DNA of 64,000 bases, taken from assembly GCA_950295325.1 (NCBI GenBank), contig OX485804.1, positions 16,862,001 through 16,926,000 of the forward strand, given 5' to 3'. A program made the position numbers and the translations under genes. Under the pieces are notes generated by a model. That model had not been told where the DNA came from, searched no databases, and saw only the letters and a program-made list of their open reading frames with translations. Positions 33,645 to 43,555 of the stretch are shown one piece after another. The stretch's first letter is position 1. Every line of letters begins with the position of its first letter. The DNA comes from Polytrichum commune. Taxonomy: Eukaryota; Streptophyta; Polytrichopsida; Polytrichales; Polytrichaceae.

Positions 33645-36600
33645 GACGAGTACAGCCCGATTGACTTGTTCTCCCATGCACCCCGGACTGGGCAAAGAAG
33701 CCAGACATACCCTAACACAAACGATGGACAAGATGGAGAAGTTGAGGTGCTACGTATGGTGGCAGAGTGTTTTGGCAAGTACGATGGCCTCAAAGTTGAC
33801 GGACACGAAACCGAAGCCACCATACATGAGGGACTCGGGGATGCATTGGTTGAAGACGATGAAGGGGAGGATGGTTTCACAACGAAGGACAGTGAAGGTA
33901 GCGAGGGGGAAAGGGAAGAAACGAATGACCCCATGGAAACAAGAGGGAGTACCATGAACAGTGAGGACCCCAGTGGGGTAGACCACTAGAAGCTCTTATG
34001 CGAAGCTGGAACTCCACTGTATGAGGGAAGCCCATCGAACCGTCTCACATCGACACTCTTGATACTATTGTGTTGCACCACCTTCGCTGTACCAAACAAC
34101 TTTGTGGATGAGTTGCTGAAGTTGTTGAAGGAGACAATTTTACCCAAGGACAACACACTACCAAAATCATTTAACGAGGCGAAAGGCTTGTTGATGAAGT
34201 TGGGGTTGTCCTACAACTCAATATATGCGTGTAAAGATGGATGTTGTTTGTTTCGCAAAGAATTGGAGAATGCAACGGAGTGCCCAACATGCCACAAATC
34301 GCGCTTTGTAGAGAACTCCAGTACAATTCCGGTCAAAGTTTTGAGACACTTTCCTTTGATTCCTCGTTTGCGAAGGATGTACAGTTGCAAACGGATTGCG
34401 GAGCTAATGAAGTGGCATGTAGGTGGGAAAAGTAAGGACAAGGTGATGAGGTCCGTGGTGGACTCGAAGGCTTGGGACCACGTAAATAATAGGTGGCCGT
34501 GGTTTGCGGAAGATGAACGGAACGTTAGGCTTGGCCTTGCATTGGATGGCGTAAATCCATTTAGGAACCAAAGTCTCAGCCACTCTACTTGGCCCGTGGT
34601 TATGCTAAACTACAATCTCCCCCCTTGGTTAGTGACCAAAAACTTCTTCATGATGTTTGCGCTAATCATACCAGGAAAAGAGAGTGTAAGGGACAGGAAC
34701 GTGGATGTGTACATGGCACCGTTGATTGAGGAGCTCCAAGAGCTTTGGAAAGGGATTGACTGCTTGGACGGATCGCAAGGAAACTCCAAAGAGAAAACAT
34801 TTAAGCTACATGGCATGTTCTTGTGGACAGTGAATGACTTCCCGGCGTACGGTTTGATTTCGGGGCAAGTAACAAAAGGACATAGGGCTTGCCCCGTGTG
34901 TGGCCCCAACGTGGCAACACGGCGTTCCAAAACGTTGAAAAAAAATGTTTACCTTGGGCATAGACGACAACTGCCAATGACCCACCAATGGAGACGACAG
35001 AGGTCCAATTTTGATGGGCAGCCGGAGATGAGACCACCGCCAAGAAGGATGAGTGGTCGAGAGCAATTGCGATATGCGAACGAGCGAGAAGAGTGGACGA
35101 AAAAACACTACAGAAACCAAACTGGGCAGACGACAGACCCCGTACACGAACATGGAGTGAAGAGGAGGACATGTCTATATGACCTTCCATACTGGAAAGT
35201 ACGTGCATATTATTATGAGAATTAAGGGAGTGGACGTAGTAACATGATTGCATATAGTAATATTGTTTATGAGTATTATGTGAGTGGACGTAGTCATGTA
35301 CAGTCACATGATTGCACGTAGTGATATTGTGATTCGCTCCGGAAAATTTCTCACTGGGTCGAGTCATTGTGCAGGATCTTCTAATTCGGCACACATTGGA
35401 TGTTATGCACTGTGAGAAAAACATCGCTGAGAATGTGATGAAAACCATATTTGGAGAGAAGGATACACTTGGAGTTCGTCTGGACATGAAGGAGGAGGGT
35501 ATACGCCCGCATCTTTGGCCCGTAGCAGGAACAAAACCCGGTAGCGTGATTCTACCTCGATCCTCGTACGTTATGACGAAAGAAGAGCGTTCCGTCTTTG
35601 TGGAGCAAGTGCGTGCACTGCGAACCCCCACTCACTATCTGGGACAGTTGAAGAAGCGCGTAAACGTGGATGGGAGCATAAAAGGCCTGAAATCCCATGA
35701 CTACCATGTCCTCATGCAGCAAGTGTTGGCACTATGTGTGCGCTGCACAATGGAAAAGGAAGTGCGGACATCCATAATAATGTTGAGCCGTGTATTCAGG
35801 AGGATGTGTGCTAAGTCCATTGATCCGGCAACAATACAAGAGATGAGGTGTGAAGCGGCCATAGCACTATGCATGTTGGAAAAAGAATTCCCGCCATCAT
35901 TTTTTGACATCATGACCCATTTGGTCCTGCATCTCGTGGAAGAAGTGGAAATTTGTGGACCTGTACATACACGGTGGATGTACCCTATCGAGAGGTACCT
36001 GAAAACTCTAAAAGGGTATGTCCGAAACCGTACTCGACCAGAGGGTTGCATGGCTGAAGGCTATGCCATAGTAGAGGCATTGGGATTTTGTACGGAGTAT
36101 ATGCAAGAATATACAGTCACCACTCGAAGAGTGTGGGACGACAAAGAAGACCCATCAATGTATGATGAGATCCTCGAAGGTGGCGGGCGGGCGCGTCATC
36201 TCCCATCCGACCTTCGACAATGGATACATGAGTTCGTGGTGAACAATGCGGCACCACTGGAGGAGTGGAGGAGGTGAGTTCACATTTTAGTGGAAGAACC
36301 TTAAATGCACCACCTTTCTGAGAACAACAGTCCAGACCATACGAACTACAACAAAACACATCTTTTGTGACCCAAATTCATGACTGCACTCAGTCATATT
36401 TTGGGATTTATGACTGAGTACAATCACAAAATATAGTCGTAAAATATGCATTTCGTTGTAGTTATCGCGACACACTACGACTACTGTTGTATGCAAATAT
36501 GACTGCCCTTAGTGATTTCAGAAAGTCCCGGGTAATGTTGTGATATGCTATATCCAAAATGCAGGAAACACGAGGATGACATGTCACGGCGGGAATGTGA

Positions 36601-37444
36601 GCGGCACGAATACAGGCGCAAGAAGCGGAAGGCGCGGGTAATGTACCCAGCGAAGCTGCGCGACGAGGATTTCCACATTTGGTTTCCAAAAGCAGTGATG
36701 CGCGCCATAGAAGAAGGCACTGAGGAGGTACAAGAAGACGTTAGGGCCTTGATGTTACCTCCATCGGATGCAGCGAAGTCGTATCGATCCATGTATGTGT
36801 TTGGAAACCACATCCGTGTCCGAAGCGCACAGGCGCAATTGACAACGATGGACTCAGGAGTGGCCGCAACATTTCGACAATTATGTCGCTCGGGCCTAAA
36901 GGACACAAATCCAAAGGCAGCGGAGTTGGAGTATGTGGGTTGGGTGGAGGAAATCCTATATGTGGACTATGGATTCTTCGAGGTGGTGGTCCTCTATTGC
37001 AATTGGGTCGTTGCAAACATTAAGGGAGATGGGGCGACGATGAAGCGCGACGACTATGGTTTCACCATTGTAAACTTTGACAGATTGATTCCGTTCTTAG
37101 CACAATCATTTGCATTTCCTCTCCACATCGAACAAGTTTTTTTTGCACCTGACGTAGCGAAGTGTGGATGGGAAGTTGTTTTGCGCAAGGAACCGAGAGG
37201 GGTTCGAGTATTCTCCAAACAACAAAGAACGGATGAAGTACAATGCATAGCACTAGGTAGGACTTCTGATTTTCCCGGATTACAAGTGACGGCGTTTCAT
37301 GACGATATCGTACCGAAAACACCCATATTGGGCGATGCAGTGGAAGTAGGGCCAGGAGTGGTTGCCAAGGCATTAGAATGTCTAGAGGGTCCGGATTACG
37401 CATCGGTAGATGACTCCGAGCACTGCGACTCGGACGGTGATTGA
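33645..37444 (+). pseudogene. CACTA transposase TNP2, one in-frame stop
   Basis: Exons with matching phase: 33645-35198, 35375-36273, 36565-37444. The first begins with an acidic linker, has TAG at 33987 in the reading frame, and continues into the Transposase_21 core (LLKLGLSYNSIYACKDGCCLF-type block, CPTCHKSRF, a MLNYNLPPWL stretch and HGMFLWTVNDFPAYGLISG). Exon 2 carries the conserved RHTLDVMHCEKNIAENV and the DUF4218 part (KSHDYHVLMQQVLALCVR, then FPPSFFDIMTHLVLHLVEE and HTRWMYPIERYLKTLKGYV). Exon 3 carries DUF4216 (VVVLYCNWVVANIKG, DDYGFTIVNFDRL, EQVFFAPDV). TNP2 cuts and joins CACTA ends. Apart from the TAG, reachable from CAG by one C-to-T change, the frame is open, so damage is recent. 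Confidence 0.85.
36370..36540. repeat. Intronic TATGACT/AGTCATA repeats in TNP2
   Basis: Copies such as catgactgcactcagtcata in the second TNP2 intron (36274-36564). The first intron (35199-35374) has a few more. Confidence 0.7.
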
Positions 37445-38073
37445 CTTCCCGTCCGAGGAAGAAGTTGTATTGGTGAAACTTAGGTGGGTATATATTTAAG
37501 TTCAATTATATACATGTTCAATTAGTCTCTTGGCAATAGCAAAAATCAAATTTCCTCCCCAATTTCCCCCCTATACTCCCTAAAACATCAATCAATTAAT
37601 TATTCGATCAAGAAATAAACATGGGCCATTCCCAATTTTCATTGCCGTTCAGACTATAACACACAAAGTACTTAATTTTGACCATTATATGTCATTATTA
37701 AATAAATACTCCAAACCATAATACTAGATAATGAGTCATGGGGCAAAAACACAAGAGGCCCGTCTAGGGCAGCCTGAACTATCAAGGGCTGCCCCAAAAA
37801 AGGAAAAAAAGGTCCTAGTCAGAATGTGACTGAAGAATATGACTCGCAGAAAAATGTGACTGCCACATATGACTGGGCGTCCACCATACACGTTCCCCGT
37901 CGTTCCCTATAAAGGCAGCCGTCGTTCCCATACGCCGTATACAGTACATTTGCTGAATACGACAGTAAAATATGACTGCGAGTCATATTTTTGAATTTCG
38001 TACCCCCCAAAGGTCGAGGCCTGGGAAAATGTGACTGCATGTAGTCACCAGTCATCCCCAGTCATATTTCCCT
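37445..38073. repeat. CACTA right non-coding end with subterminal repeats
   Basis: No gene. From about 37825 to the terminal repeat there are at least eight TGACT/AGTCA cores (for example atatgactgcgagtcatat), the mirror of the left array. Confidence 0.7.
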
Positions 38074-38214
38074 AGTCACAAAATACCCAATCTGTTGTAG
38101 TGTGAGTGACATTGAGATTACTTTGTGTAAGTAATTTGAAATGCAATAACAATTTACACATTCAAAAGTTTTTTCATATTACAATGGTCTATTACATGAT
38201 CGTTACAATCTGCA

Positions 38215-38465
38215 AGTGGCTATCAATGATCGGAAAGATCCGGCAGTTGGTTACAGATGAACCGGTTGAGTTTGAGAAATAACCGGTTGAAGTTCGAGAC
38301 TTCAGGAAAATCACCGATCATTTCAGAGGAATTTATAGAATATACCCGAATTTGAAAAAGGATAACCGGAGGATGTCAACATGTAACCGGTTGCACTTGC
38401 AAACACTAGGATCTCAACCAATGATGCCCAAAAATCTCCCCGATCACTGGTGGCTATCACAGTAT
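38215..38465. repeat. Dispersed repeat, matches 3955-4165
   Basis: Better preserved copy. It lies downstream of the Harbinger transposase, between its stop and the CACTA insertion, so it probably belongs to the Harbinger element's own non-coding DNA. Confidence 0.5.
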
Positions 38466-38572
38466 CTCATTGAATGTGTCGATGTGTCATGCACCCAAAA
38501 TAAAACAAAAAACATTGCAAGTCAAAAAGAAAAAAAGAACATGATAAATGAAAAACGTACCAACTTATCGTA

Positions 38573-40862
38573 TCAACCTTGTTGTTGTTGCATGGTGAGA
38601 TATAATCCAAGGTCCCTGCGGACCTCGGATCCCCGCACCCCAACCACATCGTCCCCGTTTGGGTTGCCAGCATCCCCTTGCCCTACATCATCGTCAATGA
38701 CTTCGTTGTCGAGGCCTTCAGTCCGTAGAACCTCTAGTAACTGCTCGACATCCTCGTGCGATTGACCGAGGAGAACGTTGTGTAAAATCGCACAACTTAC
38801 AATCACATCGGGTAGGAAAGTGATGTGAAGTTGGGACTTCACAAGTAGCTCCCTGAATGTTTTTAAGAATTCCGAACGCGTTCTCTACTACACATCTACC
38901 GCGCCTCAGCCTCTTATTAAAAAGCGGCTCAGCGAGGCTTAATTATCCCGGCCCTCGATGAGGAACCATTAACCAAGGGAGGAGGGGATAACCTGAATTG
39001 CCAATTAGGAATGGACTGAATCCATCATCTCCATTCACCCTATCAAACAAAATCCCATACATTGCCAAGTGATGCAAGGACGATCGTCTCAACATGCGGG
39101 AATCATTTGTAGAACCGGGCATGCCAAGAAATAAGTCTAAGAATCTTTTGTTACTATCAACCACAGCCTGACAGTTTAGAGTGTACCCTCCCGATTTGAA
39201 GTAGTAATAATTTGTCGCTCCATGTCAGGGTTTGGAGATGGCCACATGGGTGCCATCGATTGCCCCAACAACTGCTGGTAGTCCGCATAGGCGCTTGAAA
39301 TCTGCTTGGCATTGGTGGAGTCTATCACCCACAGGCCACGAAAGCTCACTACGCATAGTATCGTTAATGGCGTACACTACGTCTCTCAACAAAATCGAGA
39401 TCGTATTTTTTCCTATCGCAAACATTTCGCTACAGACGATGAGACTAGCACTGTGAGTTAACTTAAAAAGCATACAGGCAACACGTATTAATACCGGAAT
39501 TGCTATCCTATACCGCGTGTCCTGGCGTTGTACATGAGGCTTCAAGATGTCAGCTAATGCAAAGACCGCTTTTTTCGACTTTCGGAACATCTGAATCCAG
39601 CGGTTGTCGCAACCCTTGCTAGTTTTCCTTCACTTAGCTTGACCGCCTTTCCAACCTAGCAAGTGCCACGAGCGCTAACCTGCACATCCCACGCACATGC
39701 ATGGTTAGCTCCCAAAACCGCGGACCTTCAAGCTCATGGCTTGGTCACCAAACCCTCCTACACATGCATTCGGGACTCTCCCCTTAGTAAGTAGCCTATG
39801 GCTAAGGTGGACTTCCATCCATGGAAGTCCACTCTTGAGTTGATCATCGTGTTGCCAAAACAACACTACAACTACCCGGAGCACATTGCCAAGTATGCTC
39901 CCGGGGGGTCGGTCGGCTAAGCCGCCTCACCCATACAAGCCTCTAGGACTTTGGGCGGGGCCCCTACCCCACCTTCAAGTATCCTTTTGTCTCTCTACAA
40001 GGGTTGGGGCCAAGTAGACATTTTCCCTTCGCCGCTGGGGCTAGAACCTCCCAGCAACTTCAGACCACCATAACTTCTACATATGATGTTTGATGCTCTC
40101 AAGAGACCACTCTATCGTCACCTACTCTTTGCGTAGATGCCGATGGACCCCTCACTTGCCCCATTCGGGAAAGTATTGAGGAAGTTATGGCTCTTCAAAC
40201 CTTGGCAGTCCCGGGCACCACTCCCAGGTCACTGCTGTCCCAGGGTGCTGTCCCGGGACAGCGCCCCACTCAAATTGCCATATCTCATAGCTAGAACCTC
40301 CTATTGAGGTGTTCCTTAGCATTCTAGAATTCCACCGCCACAAGCTACTCATAACTTATGGCCTTACCCTCATGACTCTTAGTCCCCGTGGGTGAGAGGC
40401 GTTCTCAACTCCCGGGGCCCTCACCCACACTAAGAGTACTTGGGCCCTCTCACCAATGGCGCCACAAGTCCCGGGTGTCACTCCGGGGTCCCCCTTGTGC
40501 CCATGGTGTTGCGGGCACTCCTCATGGAGAGGTGCGCGACAGCGGTGGTCATCGTACTGCTTCAATAAAAATCTCGAAAACCACGTTGTTGATGGCGGCC
40601 TCACCCAGTTCCCCAGGTCTTCATCGAACATTTGAAACATGGTGCACAACCTGTAATTATGCAAACCCGCAGTGAATAGTGCATGAGAATCATGCTGAGG
40701 GCCCATCAATGTGCCCACAACCCCTGTGAACGGGTCCTCATAATCCTCCTCAGCTTCAGGTCCCATAGGAATGAAGTTCGAGCAGAGCGGTTCATGTAGG
40801 AGTTGAAGAAGGAGCCACGCTGTAAATGCAAACACCGAGCCAGGTTGCATCAATGTATCCAT
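38573..40862 (-). pseudogene. PIF/Harbinger transposase (HARBI1-like), dead
   Basis: Reading leftwards, the first part (about 40862-40542) ends in RPPSTTWFSRFLLKQYDDHR and is cut by the solo LTR. The frame resumes at 39604 with WIQMFRKSKKAVFALADIL and is in phase once the LTR and one target copy are ignored. Then follow the DDE core: AVVGAIDGTH (first Asp), YYYFKSGGYTLNCQAVVD, PGSTNDSRMLRRSSLHHLAM, IGNSGYPLLPWLM (second Asp changed to Asn, codon 38999-38997) and CVVENAFGILK (Glu). Damage: TGA at 39225, TAA at 38943, and one extra A in a run near 38865 shifting the frame before ITFLPDVIVSCAILHNVLLG. Nuclease activity is therefore lost. It was the partner of the Myb-like protein at the other side of the CACTA insertion. 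Confidence 0.85.
39605..40541. mobile_element. Solo LTR, 937 bp, inside the Harbinger transposase
   Basis: Begins TGTCGCAACC and ends GTGCGCGACA, so the tips TGTCGC/GCGACA are inverted, as in LTR retrotransposons (TG...CA). The 5-bp direct repeat GCGGT flanks it (39600-39604, 40542-40546). No gag or pol frame and no second LTR are present, so I infer recombination between two LTRs left one. The composition (GC-rich) differs from the host element. No other copy is seen in the window. Confidence 0.8.
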
Positions 40863-41576
40863 GTAGTAAATTGTCGTCCCCCCTAAAAACAATTCGATAA
40901 ACATTAGCAAATGCATGAGAGAGCCAGCCACACGTGAAGCACAGTGCAATGATAATGTAGAAACAAAAAAACCTAAACGATGACGCCTTGATCTACTTCC
41001 GAAAAGCTTTACTGCCAATTAATCCTTCACGCGGCATGCTCAAATACTGCAATGCATGCGACTATTCTCTTCTAAACCCTAAACCCTAAACCCTAAACTA
41101 TGCCTGACCATTCAATTGTGCATCATCAGAAGTGAGTTTAAGGACCACCGAACCCTCAACTGCACGCAAGCAGCAAAAAAATAATTAACAAAATGAACCA
41201 CCGAGAACAACAAACAAGGCAGAATTGACAACAAGGTGATGGAACATGATGTCTTCGGATGAGCAGAAGATGGCAACATGAATCAACTAGACTGATAGAG
41301 ACACCAAATCCCACAGGATCAATTGGAGAGATCGCGACATCGTCCGACGCCACTACCTACGGACGTTCTTATCAGGTGTGACCGTTGTTCCATATTATCG
41401 ACATCAAATGCCACCTGTCACAACTTGTACATCTTAGTCACTATAGGTGCGAACAACGAATACGTATATCCACGCTAAAAATACGGACCCAGCCTGTGCT
41501 TCCTTTCGCAGTGTGAACATAAACAGCAAACCCTATCTCACCGGTCTTATGAATTTAACAGCACCCCTACATAAGG
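40863..41576. other. Harbinger right non-coding end
   Basis: Upstream of the transposase start; contains a telomere-type box and subterminal repeats. No other gene recognised. Confidence 0.4.
41071..41097. promoter_or_regulatory. Telo-box: AAACCCT repeated
   Basis: Three to four units of the plant telomere-type heptamer AAACCCT lie 200 bp upstream of the Harbinger transposase frame. Interstitial telo-boxes are common in plant promoters; this is not a telomere. Confidence 0.55.
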
Positions 41577-41597
41577 CCAGGTGCGAACCAGGCTTAA

Positions 41598-43555
41598 GTT
41601 CAAGACTATTGGGGTCTTCTCCTCAATCTTTCTCGAGACTTCCGGCCAACACTTGGCATAAAATAAAAGCATCGCCTTACATCAACTTATTAAGTATCAT
41701 AAACTAAATTATTTGACCACATCAATTTTTTAGGAAAAAAAAATTGATGTGATCCACATTAATTTAAACTAAAAAATTGGCATTGGATTAAAGCTTAACG
41801 TGGGCTTCAAGGATTACTGTGGGCCACATTAATAGGACTATTTAGTGTATGCATCACCAACACTATGTGCCACTATTCACATTTTGGTACTTCAAATGTA
41901 TGATAGCATTTGGCAGTATTATGGCCCTCTCCACCTGATTTCTTTATCATCATGGGTTTTAACCTAATTAAGGGACTTATGGCGACCTAATAAGGTCTCA
42001 TAAACTTCAATATATTGTTTTTTTAACTTCAACTAGCTCATTTGCATCTAGCAGTTGTTTCTCTCCATTCCTCGGTTGAGCCGTGCTTGGCAATTTGCAA
42101 TGTTGTGATTTGATGCACTCAAGAGCATTTCGTGTCTAGAGTCATCACTGTCAAGTATGTGGGTGTTATTTGTTTTCCATGTTCTCCTACTTCTACTGAT
42201 TAGATGTTGATAAGCCTCACTGCAATCGACTCACAAGGATCACCTTGACAGCAAATCCCCAAGCAAGTCAACCTATCTAAATTTGGGAAGGGCGCAAAAC
42301 CATTTCACTTCAAGCAAGCTGTCCAAGGCAAGCTTCAAGATTCGGCAATAATCACAAATGAAACAAATAGCAATTCAAAGACAAAAAGGAGGGGTTGACT
42401 TTTCACTTGAATCCGTCGCTTGGAGCAATTGTATGCGTTGCCTAGGTGCATTGAGAAACCCTAGCAAACTCCTCAAAAACTTGTCCTTGGGGCACACACT
42501 ATGAATCCGGGAAGGTGTATTTGCCAAGAGCATGTGTGGACGGAGGTCTCTTGCGTGGCCGAGGTGGTAAACATTCTTTGACCACTTTTAACCCAAAAAC
42601 CACTTCTTGACCTTCCACCGTGTAAACAAAGCCACTATACTTTTCTAAAGCATTATTACATAATACATTCATTATTTGCTAGCGCAGTCAAGTGAGAAGA
42701 AGACATTATCTAGCGATTTTTTCTACCCTTGAGTTGAGGTGGCAATCCTAGGTGACACCTTTGTTATGCAATTTCTAGCCCACAACCACCAACCTTACAT
42801 GCTATATCTTGGAATCCTTCATGGTTTTAAAATGGCTAAATATGCAAGCTGGGGGAGCTTGTGATTGACCACAATTGGTTTTTGTTTTCTAGCTCCGGAG
42901 ACTAGATTTACCAACAATCTAAAAACACCCCAAGTTTAGGCCGCCAACTACATAGATTCATTCATGTGGCCTCGGCATGTCACTCTACCTCTCAAGAACA
43001 GAGGATGTTAGGTTCCCCCCCCCACACACACACTAACTTCTAGGGATTCTCTCTGACAACGACAGAGTTGCTCGTGAAGTGACATTAGCAACAAAAAACT
43101 TCTCCGTCCACACCACTTTCACATCCATAGACGTCCACGTTGAAGGCAGTCATCTAGTCCCATAAACCTTATCCTACAGAACCTGTCCTACAAACCATGT
43201 CCTACATATCTTGTAGAACGTGAGTTGTCCTGCAAATGTGGATATGCCATTTTATACGGATCTAGGATTTAGGGTTGTTTGAACCTACATACACAATTCT
43301 TTGCATTGTGTGTGCTATGCGGCACACTTATTCACGATGTTTGTCATTTGTGCTCTGTTTTTTTTTTTTCCTTTTTTCACTTCTTTGCACTTCATTTTCC
43401 AATTATTTGGAGTGTTCTAGGAAAATGCAAAGCTTTAGGGGGATGTGAAATAGTTGGGTCTTGAAACTGCTACGTTCTTCATCATTGCTTTCACCTTCAT
43501 TGCAAGGACATAGGATTTAAAGGTCGTTTCCTTCATCACATTCACCTCCATGTAA
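41598..43555. other. Intergenic stretch, nothing recognised
   Basis: AT-rich. One hairpin at about 41717-41752 (cacatcaattttttaggaa and its inverse) and a C tract at 43014-43023. No gene seen. Confidence 0.4.

Larger units (their letters stand above)
22264..38102. mobile_element. Complete 15.8-kb CACTA (En/Spm) element
   Basis: Both ends carry the same perfect 29-bp inverted repeat, starting CACTACAACAGATTGGGTAT (22264-22292 and 38074-38102), flanked by the direct repeat TGA (22261-22263, 38103-38105). CACTA ends and a 3-bp duplication define the superfamily. It holds three coding units: a long minus-strand accessory gene on the left, and on the right, plus strand, a SET-domain gene and a TNP2 transposase. 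The left and right genes diverge from a 3-kb centre. Palindromic TATGACT/AGTCATA repeats occur near both ends and throughout introns. TNP2 holds one in-frame stop, so present autonomy is doubtful. The perfect terminal repeats point to a fairly recent insertion. Confidence 0.93.
19305..41594. mobile_element. PIF/Harbinger element, split by CACTA and an LTR
   Basis: Ends: AGGTATGTTCGCACCTGG at 19305-19322 and, reversed, AGCCTGGTTCGCACCTGG at 41577-41594 (14 of 18 match). The direct repeat TAA flanks both (19302-19304, 41595-41597), the T-W-A target preferred by PIF/Harbinger. Subterminal phrases GTGAGATAG and TTCACACT recur inverted near both ends. It carries the two genes expected of the superfamily: a Myb/SANT-like protein on the left, plus strand, and a DDE transposase on the right, minus strand. 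Removing the nested CACTA leaves about 6.4 kb; removing the solo LTR too leaves about 5.5 kb. Both genes are broken, so it is immobile alone. Confidence 0.85.

Noticed and set aside
32216-37444. A single SET-TNP2 fusion protein
   Set aside because: The SET exon ends in a stop, and the only donor nearby (GCATT/GTAGGC) does not match the phase of the next exon at 33645.
41071-41097. Telomere end or interstitial telomere
   Set aside because: Only three to four AAACCCT units; typical of promoter telo-boxes.
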